Source: Ananas comosus (lineage: Eukaryota; Streptophyta; Magnoliopsida; Poales; Bromeliaceae). From it: a stretch of 64,000 bases of DNA. Below the pieces are notes generated by a model. The model was not told the DNA's origin. It searched no databases and was given only the letters and a program-made list of their open reading frames with translations. The stretch is taken from positions 591,450-655,449 of the forward strand of contig NC_033642.1 in NCBI RefSeq assembly GCF_001540865.1, read 5' to 3'. Positions 36,985-46,691 of the stretch are shown here, one piece after another. The stretch's first letter is position 1. The number at the start of each line of letters is the position of its first letter. A program made the translations under genes and the position numbers.

Positions 36985-37646
36985 AGTATAATAATAAGTT
37001 GAAGAGCCTTTTCAAAATTATTGTGCCGTAGTTCCATTTCCGCCCATTCGCACCAAACGGTAGCGAGATGGTCGACCGACTTGTAGTTCACCTACGTAGC
37101 CCTTTCGAAGACCTCTTCAGCACGGTCAAGTCGATTATTGCTCTCGTACATCCGCGCAAAAGCGATCCACAGAGTATGGGGCTTCCCCACCGCCTTCATC
37201 GGATCCACTATCTCCAATACTCGGGCGTGAGCAGACAGCTGCATCGCAGGATCGCCGTCGAAAAGCTTCACCCGCCTGCAATTGAAATATACAGTTAGAT
37301 TCTTCCCAAAGGGCTTGTTTGGTTCATCCATTATAGAACTCGCTGCTGGTTAACTCCTTTATCAGTCTTCCGCCTTCCTCGTCACCTAGGTCGCCGTTGT
37401 CCACCTCACCATCAGAGGAATCGAGCTTGGCGGCAAGCAACATCTGCTCGAACTGCGCATACGCCTCAAAGATGAGGCCGAATTCCCCGGCAGTCGAAAC
37501 AGCATTGAGGTCGGCCTCGAAGACGTCCTGCGCCTTCTTGAAGAGCCCTCTGCAGGCGTAGTAGTCGGCGAGGGAGTTCCAGAGCAGGCCTTCCTCGTTG
37601 GTGAGTTGGCGGATGCCGCTGCGAATGACGGCTTCGACGTTTAGGC
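36985..37646 (-). pseudogene. Broken fragment of pre-mRNA-splicing factor SYF1
   Basis: Two exon-like pieces can be read. The first (37646 down to about 37345) gives GLNVEAVIRSGIRQLTNEE, LLWNSLADYYACRGLFKKAQ and FEAYAQFEQMLLAAKL. The second (37275 down to about 36985) gives RRVKLFDGDPAMQL, VDPMKAVGKPHTLWIAFARM and VWCEWAEMELRHNNFEKALQ. These match the HAT-repeat region of SYF1, a spliceosome-associated (Prp19/NTC complex) protein. The retained acceptor ATTTCAATTGCAG before the second piece shows a genomic copy, not a retrocopy. It is broken: a TAG interrupts the second piece at 37092-37094, the exon that should join the two pieces is missing, and both ends of the gene are absent. Confidence 0.85.
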
Positions 37647-37739
37647 CTGAAATTGAGATTTCAACGGCGTGGCCGACGACAATGGCTATTGGAGATATAG
37701 ATCTATTTAACAACTAATCTATCTTTCCAGCTTTACTTA

Positions 37740-39540
37740 TTTTCAAATTGGTTAATTATTTTCAATTTGAAACTATCTTTTAATAGACCCAAAATTTAAA
37801 ATTCTAATAAAATATAGATTGATGTTTGAAATTTTGTACCAAAATATCCTAAGAGGTGTTTGGATGCTTCAAAAATACCCCAACAAAATAGGGTATAGTT
37901 TAACTATACCCTAAAAAACAGGGTAAAAGTAAAATCTAATATTTTCTCTAGAAAAAAAATTACTCCATTTTTCGGGCCGCCTCCCCACTCGCCCGACTTC
38001 CTCTCGCGCGTCTCTTTCCCTCCCGTTGCCCTCTCCACAACTTCCTCCCATCTCCTTCCCGTTGCCGCTCTCACCTCAGCACAGCTTCCTCCCATCTCCC
38101 TCCCGTTGCCGCTCTCACCTCAGCCGCTGCCGCCGCCGCCGTGGATCTCGGCCACCGCTGCTGCCACACTCATCTCGCGGGTTGCCGCCATTGCCGCGCA
38201 CGTCTCGCGCGCTGCCACCTTTGTAGTCACGATCACCTCGGCCGCCGCCGCGGCCGCACTAACCTTGGCCGCCATTTTCTTTTTTCGATCTTCTCTCGCC
38301 CCTCGCCCCTCTCGCCCCTCGCCTTGCGATGGCCGGAGAAGGGCAGCCCCATTTCCCTCCTCCAACAGGTAACAGGTCTTCTTCTTCTTCTTCTTCTTCT
38401 AATTTTGTTCAATGGGGTATCCCTTCTTCTAATTTATGGGTCTTCTAATTTTATTTTTTTTTCAACAGGTCTTCTTCGGATTTTTTTTTTTTCAATAGGG
38501 CATCCCTTCTTCTTCTTCTTCTCATTTTGTTATTTTTTACAATATTTTCATATAATCTGATTTTATTTGTTTTGATTTTGTTGATGACATTCTCTGATTA
38601 GCGTAACTGTGTCAAACACTTTTTGAGATGTTTACATGAGTAAGGTAACTATGGAAGAATATAAAGTTTCTATTCTGCTGATTAGCTTTGAGTAACACTG
38701 AAGAAAAGTTGTGAGAAAATCAGATAAGATGATTCGGACATGTTTAATGAAATGATTGAGAATATGTCTGAAGTTTCTGTTGAAAAGTAGAAATGGTTAG
38801 TGAAGTTATAAGGCTTCTTGGTTTCGGTCAATGTTGAAGAGAAAGGATAGGCCACTAGCTAGAATTGCTGATGTAGGTTAAAAACAGTCAAGGGTAAAAA
38901 AATGGTCTGTACTGCTGATGAGAATATTGCTATTCTGCAATATTCTCATTGAATAGCAATATTCTCATCAACAGTTATCAAAATTGCTATTCTGCAAACA
39001 TGTGAAAACTTGGACTCCGAACCTTGACAGAGACTGTACTGCTGACGAGAATATCAATTTGGGTAGAAGACCCCACGAAGGGGAGAGAAAGATTAAAAAG
39101 CACATAGCTATGTATAAACATATACAATGTGTCCATTTTAAGGTGAACCTAGTTAGGATTACACAGCTATTGAAAGAGACTGGAAGCTTTTATTGGTCTA
39201 TGGCCGTTGATGTATACTTTGTCTTTGATCTTTTGTTTATACTTTGCCAAAATGGGTTGTAGCTTTGCCAAAATTGGGTTTTTTAATTCTCCAACAGCTA
39301 GAGATAAAACTTTCCGACGACTAATTTTTCAAATTTTAATTTTTAAATTTTAAATTTTAAAATCATTTAATAGTTAATAATTTAAATTTAAATTTTGAAC
39401 TTTTATTTTAAATTTTTAGTTTTTAAAGTCATTTAATAGCTAATAATTTATGTTTAAACTCCCAAGGCTAATTTTTAAAGATTATCAGAAATTCTGTAGA
39501 ATTATATAATGTGTATTCAAATAGCTTTTAAAATGAACCC
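37740..39540. other. Intergenic DNA with GC-rich block, no gene recognised
   Basis: About 37970-38340 is GC-rich and contains a local duplication of CTTCCTCCCATCTCC..CCGTTGCCGCTCTCACC. The open frames there are low-complexity Arg/Ser/Ala runs on both strands and are not convincing. Beyond 38600 it is ordinary AT-rich DNA; the 92-aa frame at 38984 has no recognised family. From about 39310 the AAATTTTAAATTT-type low-complexity DNA starts. Confidence 0.4.
38916..38970. repeat. Perfect 20-bp inverted repeat (hairpin)
   Basis: TGATGAGAATATTGCTATTC (38916-38935) is exactly complementary to 38951-38970, with a 15-base loop. Partial direct copies of the same words recur at 38990 and 39030. No poly-T follows, so it is not an obvious terminator. 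Confidence 0.85.
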
Positions 39541-41600
39541 GTGAAATATTTTTGGAGTTACAGGATACTCCATTTCATTTGGATCAAAACTACGGTATTT
39601 AAACTCCACAAAATTTATTTACTGCTCATCCAAACAGAGCCTAAGTATGAATTTTTTCTTCTGTTTCTGCAAATAAAATTTTATATATATTTTAGCTATA
39701 AAATGGATATATCAATAATTATTTTAATATTTATTTCAAATCATCATATTTATCAAAAAATTTTAAAAAATTTTTTTCTAAAAATAATTTGTCTATTATA
39801 TTTTATTTAAAATTATATGTTACATTCTAATTCAAATTCAAATAATTGTCGCCGACAAAAATTATATAGTTCTATTTTTTTAAATTCATACATTGAATAT
39901 TTCACTATATGTTTTTTTTTTTTTGAANATCCAGAGGAACACTGGTGATTCACACTCCAGAACTGCAATATTTCTGCCGACTCAGACCTAACTCCATACA
40001 TTGAGCAAATTCACAGTTATTTGGGTCGGCCGTGGCGGAATTTATCTAGGACTTCAAAATTTTAATTCATGTTTAATTCAAAATTTAATATTTAATTTTG
40101 ATTCACTTTAATTAAAATTTCTAACTGTTAATTCAAATTTAATATCTAAAATTATATTTAATTCACGATTTAAACTTAAATCTTAATTTTAATTTAAAAA
40201 TCTATAAATTTAAATTTAAGTTATATAATTAAATTTTAACTCTAAATTTCAGATGAAATAAAAATTTTAAATCAAATAAAATTAAAATTAGATAGATATT
40301 TAAATTTAAATTTAAATTTAATTATCGGTTGCAAAAAGTTAATATAACAACTAAATATTAATGTGAAGAATTGAGATAATTTTTAAATATTCACCTTAAA
40401 AAGAAAAGGATATATTGAATGATATAAAAATATTTAATAGAAAAAGAAAATATTATTCGTTAAAGATAAAAAAGAATTAAAAATTTGTTTTATTACGTTT
40501 TTTGTTTTGTATAAGAAAAGGAGAAACCGAATTTTTTTTTCCACAAAAAATAGGTCTATTGATGGGTCGAAATTTGAAATATGTGCTTTTCTATATATAG
40601 TATTGCACGGGTACGCTTATATAATTTCATTTGGACCAAAACTACGGTATTTAAACTCCATAAAATTTATTTACTGCTCATCCAAACATGGCCTAAGTAT
40701 GAATTTTTTCTTCTGTTTTTGCAAATAAAATTTTATATATATTTCAGCTATAAAATGGATATATCAATAATTATTTTAATATTTATTTCAAATCAATACA
40801 GATTTGTGCATCATATTTATCAAAAAATTTTAAAATTTTTTTTTCTAAAAATAATTTGTCTATTATATTTTATTTAAAATTATATGTTACATCCTAATTC
40901 AAATTCAAATAATTGTCGCCGACAAAAATTATATAGTTCGATTTTTTTAAATACATACATGGAATATTTCATTATATGTTTTTTTTTTTTTGAAAGATCC
41001 AAAAGTTAAATATATATTTTAAACTAAAAGTGTCAAAATTTTAATTAACGTTTAATTCAAAATTTAAAATTTAATTTTGATCCACTTTAGTTAAAATTTT
41101 CTAACTATTATTAATTGAAATTTAATATCCAAATTATAATTAATTCACGATTTAAACTCAAATTTTAATTTTAATTTAACTCTATAAATTTAATTTTAAA
41201 TTATATAATTAAATTTCAACTCTGAATTTTAGAGTTTAAATCAATTGAAGTTAAAATTTAGATAGATATTTGAATTTAAATTTAAATTTGATAATCGGTT
41301 GCAAGCAATAAAAAGTTAATATAACAACTAAATATTAATGTGAAGAATTGAGATAATTTTTAAATATTCACCTTAAAAAGAAAAGGATATATTGAATGAT
41401 ATAAAAATATTTAATAGAAAAAGAAAATATTATTCGTTAAAGATAAAAAAGAATTAAAAATTTGTTTTATTATGTTTTTTGTTTTGTATAAGAAAAGGAG
41501 AAATCGAATTTTTTTTTCCACAAAAAATTAGGTCTATTGATGGGTCGAAATTTGAAATATGTGCTTTTATATATATAGTGTTGCACGAGTACGCTTATAC
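39541..41600. repeat. Roughly 1-kb tandem duplication of AT-rich DNA
   Basis: The block starting TACGGTATTTAAACTCCA at 39591 recurs at 40643, and the block TGAAGAATTGAGATAATTTT at 40374 recurs at 41341. The copies are about 95 percent alike by eye over long stretches. The first copy is interrupted at 39928 by an N and then by pectinesterase-derived sequence. Related sequence also occurs at 43340-43560 and 44500-44660. Confidence 0.75.
39929..40060 (+). pseudogene. Pectinesterase exon fragment (duplicate of 42960-43090)
   Basis: The sequence from ATCCAGAGGAACACTGGTGA onward is practically identical to 42962 onward and stays so through the following AT-rich DNA to about 40330. It keeps the HSYLGRPW motif of pectinesterases (around 40013-40036) but is cut off at once by AT-rich DNA. 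It begins right after the undetermined base at 39928. Confidence 0.75.
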
Positions 41601-41604
41601 AATC

Positions 41605-42151
41605 GTTGGCATCTGTCGCAGATGATGATACTGCATCGTGGCAGGTGATCGAATGCTTTGGTTCTGGTGAGAGGCTGTAGCATACTCGACGCCTCACCGG
41701 AAGCCATTTTGATAGATGTCGTGGTTCCCCAGGATGGCACTGAGAACTACATGACAGTGATGGCGGCTATAGATACAGCACCATCGAGCAGCGAACACCG
41801 CTATGTCATTTACATTCGGAGAGGGACATATAATGAAGACGTTTTCGTTGAGAAGCCGAATGTAGTTTTCATAGGCCCACTGTGGCTAGGGTATCACATA
41901 ATCACTGACCCAGCTGTGACTGCTAATTTCACAGTCATGCTGTTGATCGAGGGAGACTCATGGTTGTCTTCTACTGGGATTAGTTACAAGAGTGGATTGT
42001 AGTGAGATAGATTAGAGTGTGGGTGAGTCAAGTGGCTAGGGTATCACATAATCACTGACCCAGCTGTGGCTGCCAATTTCACAGTCACGCTGTTGATCGA
42101 GGGAGACTCATGGTTGTCTTCTACTGGGATTAGTTACAAGAGTGGATTGTA
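41605..42151 (+). pseudogene. Pectinesterase pseudogene: N-terminal part fused to repeated C-terminus
   Basis: The frame at 41658-42002 starts like the pectinesterase domain (DVVVPQDGTENYMTVMAAID, YVIYIRRGTYNEDVFVEKPN, VVFIG) and then jumps directly to the family C-terminus (WLGYHIITDP, NFTVMLLIEGDSWLSSTGIS). Almost the whole catalytic core is deleted. The C-terminal segment and its stop are repeated 150 bp further on (42032-42151). Pectinesterases demethylate cell-wall pectin; this copy cannot be active. Confidence 0.88.
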
Positions 42152-42583
42152 ATGACATAGATTAGAGTGTGGGTACTTCTATAGATTTGAGAGCTGAGTT
42201 GGAGAGGAAAGTATGATATCAAAAGATTATTATTTAAATGAGAAAATATTTTTGGCATAAAAGTGTCCATATTTTGTTTAAGTGAATGTGAATGTATTGG
42301 CTACTATAATAATCTGCAATAAAACTACATAATGAATACTATATTACTATTGTTTTGTGATTGTAACCGACAATTTTATTTTATTTTTATATTCTGATGG
42401 AAAGAAAGGTTGGTTGTGATATGTTAGAAGCGAGGCGAGGGTGAAACTGGGCCGGGTTGGAAATGGAACAGACATGGCTCAAGTAAATTGAGTATATTTT
42501 GGGCCAGACTTTGGCTAAAAATAAAATAATATGAAAATAAAGCCCGATCAAATATTAGGCTTTGGTTAGGGCCATGTAAGAGG

Positions 42584-42588
<5 letters not shown>

Positions 42589-42641
<53 letters not shown>
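42589..42641. repeat. TA microsatellite
   Basis: About 26 uninterrupted TA units, followed by the ATTATTAATACACACACATTA motif that recurs near 44995-45025 in the duplicate. Confidence 0.9.
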
Positions 42642-42647
<6 letters not shown>

Positions 42648-42766
42648 AATACACACACATTATATATATAATTAAATTATTATTAATACACACACATTAT
42701 ATATAAACTGGAGCTTTAAGTATAAATTAAATAATATAATATCAAATTATTAGAATAATATTCTAT

Positions 42767-43085
42767 CAGTGCAGTTTTGAGGGCTACCAGGATACATTAT
42801 ACGCCCACTCCTACAAGCAATTCTACCAAGAATGCCGCATCATCGGCACAGTAGACTTCATATTCGGGAATGCAGCAGCTGTGTTCCAGTTCTGTCTCAT
42901 CCTCGCCTGTCGTTCTCTTCCTGGCTAGGCGAACACTATTACTGCCCAGGGTCGTGATGACATCCAGAGGAACACTGGTGATTCACACTCCAGAACTGCA
43001 ATATTTCTGCCGACTCAGACCTAACTCCATACATTGAGCAAATTCACAGTTATTTGGGTCGGCCGTGGCGGAATTTATCTAGGAC
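42767..43085 (+). pseudogene. Pectinesterase exon fragment, truncated
   Basis: Reads [20 protein letters not shown], then [15 protein letters not shown], both active-site motifs of pectinesterases with their aspartates. Frame is lost after a TAG in CCTGGCTAGGCGAAC (about 42926) and a frameshift near 42980. At about 43085, right after LGRPW, it breaks into AT-rich DNA. It is a duplicate of the exon at 45084, sharing some 100 bp of upstream sequence. Confidence 0.85.
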
Positions 43086-43740
43086 TTCAAAATTTTAATT
43101 CATGTTTAATTCAAAATTTAATATTTAATTTTGATTCACTTTAATTAAAATTTCTAACTGTTAATTCAAATTTAATATCTAAAATTATATTTAATTCACG
43201 ATTTAAACTTAAATCTTAATTTTAATTTAAAAATCTATAAATTTAAATTTAAGTTATATAATTAAATTTTAACTCTAAATTTCAGATGAAATAAAAATTT
43301 TAAATCAAATAAAATTAAAATTAGATAGATATTTAAATTTAAATTTAAATTTAATTATTGTTTGCAATCAATAAGAAGTTAATATAACAACTAAATATTA
43401 GCAGATAGAATTGAGATAATCTTTGAATATTCACCTTAAAAAGAAAAGGATATTGAATAATATAAAATTATTTAATAGAAAAAAAGATATTATTCGTTAG
43501 AGATAAAAAAAAATTAAAAGTTTGTTCATTACATTATTTGTTAAAGAGGAACCAAATTTTTTTTCTACCAAAAAAAAGGTATGTCAACATACCTAAAATT
43601 GAAAACTAGTAATTACAAAATATTAGCGGATAGAATCTAGATAATTTTTAAATATTCATCTTAAAAAGAAAAGAATATTGAATAATATAAAAAATATTTA
43701 ATATAAAAAAGATATTATTTGTTAGAGATAAAAAAAGAAT
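43086..43740. other. AT-rich low-complexity DNA
   Basis: AAATTTAAATTT-type sequence without genes, closely matching 40060-40330 and more loosely 41030-41400. Confidence 0.6.
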
Positions 43741-43743
43741 TAA

Positions 43744-44046
43744 GGGCGTGTTTGGTTCGCCCATTTTTTATCCTGTAATTGGAATCGGAATGGACGAATC
43801 CGTTTGTCCGTTTTTGGTTTGCCAATTTTGACGTAAATTTTTAGTATTTAGTTATAAAGATAAAATTGACTTATTAATTTAATTATATTTTTAATATCTG
43901 AAATAAATACCGACAATGAAAATGACTCATTTCGATTCGAATTTAGGTGGCGAACCAAACAGAATGAGATAATTAATCATTCTGATTCCATTTCCAACTT
44001 ATTCTCATTCCGATTCTGATACCGATTCCAATTTCAAACCATACCC
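43744..44046. mobile_element. PIF/Harbinger-type MITE
   Basis: Starts GGGCGTGTTTGGTTCGCCC and ends CAAACCATACCC, flanked by TAA at 43741-43743 and 44047-44049. The subterminal GGAATCGGAATGG and its mirrored GATACCGATTCC blocks match the longer element at 57188-58011. Confidence 0.8.
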
Positions 44047-44049
44047 TAA

Positions 44050-45065
44050 AAGTTTGTTTTATTACATTATTTGTTAAAGAGGAATGAAAATTTTTTTTCA
44101 CCAAAAAAGGGTCTGTCAACATACCTAAAATTGAAATATATGCTATTATATATTTAATTTTAAATTTTGAATTAAAGTATTAATTCATATTTGAAATTAT
44201 GAACCAAATTTAAAATTTAACATTGATTTGATAAGCATATTTAAATCATTCTATTTTTCAATGCTAATTTTTTTTAGTTAGTTAATTGAGAGATAGTGTA
44301 TACTAAATATTTTCAATATGTGTTGAGTAGATATTTTTGTTTTTTGATTATTATGGAATATTCTTTTATAGGGCAATTGTGAAAAATATTTTATAGCAGA
44401 TATCCTTCAGATGACAGAAATTTGGATTTTTTTTCTGTTCTCACAAATGGAATGCAATATTTTTTTCTACTAAAAAAAGATTTGTCTACAACTATTTTAA
44501 TAATTATCTCAAATCAATATAAATTTGTGAATTACATTTATTTTCAAATTTAAAATTTAAAATTATAAATTCATATGTTATATTTTATTGAAAAATATCT
44601 CATATTTTAAATATTAGTAGATAAAACTGAGATAATTTTTTATATATTCAACTTTAAAAAAAATGTTTAAATATTATATATGCGGAGAGTATTACGTGAT
44701 TAGATATTATGTAGGTGGTGGGAATTACATGTGAAAAAAAATATTTAAGATATGGTAGATTGTGAATATTATAAAATACGATATTATGTGTGCGGCAGTT
44801 ATTAGAAGATAGGTGTGCATATAAAAGTGAAATTTGATACGTACTATTTAAGAACAATTTAGATACAAAAAAAAGTGACAGACACTTAATTCGTCATTCA
44901 GGAGAAACTTTTTTTAAAACTCTCTCTTTTATAAGTAGTATAGATAATTTAATTATTATTAATATATGTACACACACAATAATATATATATATATAATTA
45001 AATTATTATTAATACACACACATTATATATAAATTGGAGCTTTAAATATAAATTAAATAATATAA
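44050..45065. other. AT-rich intergenic DNA between pectinesterase copies
   Basis: No gene. It contains diverged copies of the AT-rich repeat seen at 40-41 kb, and near 44935-45065 the same upstream flank that precedes the fragment at 42767. Confidence 0.5.
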
Positions 45066-45671
45066 TATCAAATTATTAGAATAATGTTCTACCGGTGCAG
45101 TTTTGAGGGATACCAGGATACATTATACGCCCACTCCTACAAGCAATTCTACCGAGAATGCCGCATCACCGGCACAGTAGACTTCATATTCGGGGATGCA
45201 GCTGCTGTGTTCCAGTTCTGTCTCTTCCTTACCTGTCGTCCTCTTCCTCACCAGGTGAACACCATTACTGCCCAGGGTCGTGATGACATCCGGAGGAACA
45301 CTGGATTCACGCTTCAGAATTGCAATATTTCTGCCGACTCAGATCTAGCTTTGTATATCGAGCATATTCACAGTTAATTGGGTCGGCCATGGCTGAACTT
45401 ATCCAGGACCGTGATTATGGAGACCTACATTGGGAGCTTGATTCGGCTTGAGAGGTGGCTCGAATGGAATAGTAGTTTTGCCCTCGACACTCTCTATTAT
45501 GCAGAATACATGAATTCCGAGCCAGGTTCGGGACTACGTGGACGGGTTAAGTGGCTAGGGTATCACATAATCACTGATCCAGTTGTGGCTGCCAATTTCA
45601 CGGTCGCGCGGTTGATCGACGAGGACTCATGGTTGCCTTCTACTGGGATTAGTTACAATAATAGATTGTAG
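45066..45671 (+). pseudogene. Pectinesterase last exon with premature stop
   Basis: Most complete copy of the pectinesterase C-terminal exon: [35 protein letters not shown], then LGRPW, and the end WLGYHIITDPVVAANFTV, STGISYNNRL. A TAA (45375-45377) replaces the aromatic codon expected just before LGRPW, and no first exon is found upstream. The 3' flank (45672-45900) closely matches 42150-42385. The gene is dead or at best the 3' half of something not visible here. Confidence 0.88.
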
Positions 45672-45905
45672 TGAGATAGATTAGAGTGTGGGTACTTCTA
45701 TAGATTTGAGGGCTGAGCTGGAGAGGAGAGTACGATATCAGAAGATTGTTATTAAGTGAGAAAATATTTTTGGCATAAAAGTGTCCATATTTTGTTTAAG
45801 TGAATGTGAATATATTGGCTACTATAATAATCTGCTATAAAACTACATAATGAATACTGTATTACTATTGTTTTGTGATTGTAACCGATAATTTTATTTT
45901 ATTTA

Positions 45906-46325
45906 GGGAAAACTTCAAAAACCCCCCCTGTGGTTTCGTGCATTCTCACTTTGCTACCCTGTGGTTTAAAACGTATCATTTTGCCCCCCTGTGGTTTCGT
46001 TTTTATCTTTTTGTTATCAATTTTATTATTATTATTTTTTTAAAATCAGTGACAAAGTTAAAATTAAAGGATACTAAAGTGACTATTCGATAAATANTTT
46101 TTTAAAATCAGTGACAAAGTTAAAATTAAAGGATACTAAAGTGACTATTCGATAAATATAGATGGTTATCTGAAGTTTTTTGTATATAATTTAACGAAAT
46201 ATTAACGAAAAAGCTTCCGAAAAGATAAAAATGAAACCACATGGGGGTAAATTGATACGTTTTAAACCACAGGGTAGCAAAGTGAGAATGCACGAAACCA
46301 TAGGGGGGGTTTTTGAAGTTTTCCC
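45906..46325. mobile_element. GGGAAAACTTC-family Mutator-type MITE
   Basis: The ends GGGAAAACTTCAAAAACCCC and GGGGTTTTTGAAGTTTTCCC are inverted and nearly perfect. A perfect 9-bp duplication TTTTATTTA flanks it (45897-45905 and 46326-46334). The paralogous flank near 42380 lacks the insertion. Inside, a 62-base segment is repeated on the two sides of an undetermined base at 46099. Confidence 0.93.
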
Positions 46326-46691
46326 TTTTATTTATATATTTTGGGTGGAAAGCAAGGTTGGTTGTGATATGTTAGAAGTGAGGTGAGGGTGAAACTGGGC
46401 CGGGTAGGAATTGGACCATCGTAATTCAAGTGTGGCCCAAGTAAATTGAGTATATTTAGGGCCTGATTTTGGCTAAAAAAAAATTAAAAAAAAAATGAAG
46501 CCCGATCAAATATTGGGCTATGGTCAGGGCCATGTAAGAGTCAAAATATATATATCACCACTTTTTATACGATTTTTATTTTCAGCAGTTAAAAATTATT
46601 GATTTTGAATTTTTTCGATTTCCAGGTAAATGATATCGAAAAATCACAGAAATTATTTTCTAGAAACTTCAAATACGCTAGATCAAGTCTA
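46326..46691. other. Continuation of the pectinesterase 3' flank, then a fold-back fragment
   Basis: 46335-46550 matches 42395-42590 (GGTTGGTTGTGATATGTTAGA, GGTGAAACTGGGCCGGGT). 46605-46690 matches an arm of the fold-back element at 58836-59374 (AAATGATATCGAAAAATCAC, TATTTTCTAGAAACT, CTAGATCAAGT) and breaks off before TGTCACGCCCC. Confidence 0.6.

Noticed and set aside
38026..38372. GC-rich frames as a first coding exon
   Set aside because: Several frames are open on both strands with Arg/Ser/Ala runs, and no downstream exon with recognisable content was found.
39541..39810. 89-aa and 98-aa frames at 39541 and 40581 as a duplicated small gene
   Set aside because: Their similarity follows from the 1-kb tandem duplication of AT-rich DNA, and the Phe/Ile/Tyr-rich product reflects composition.
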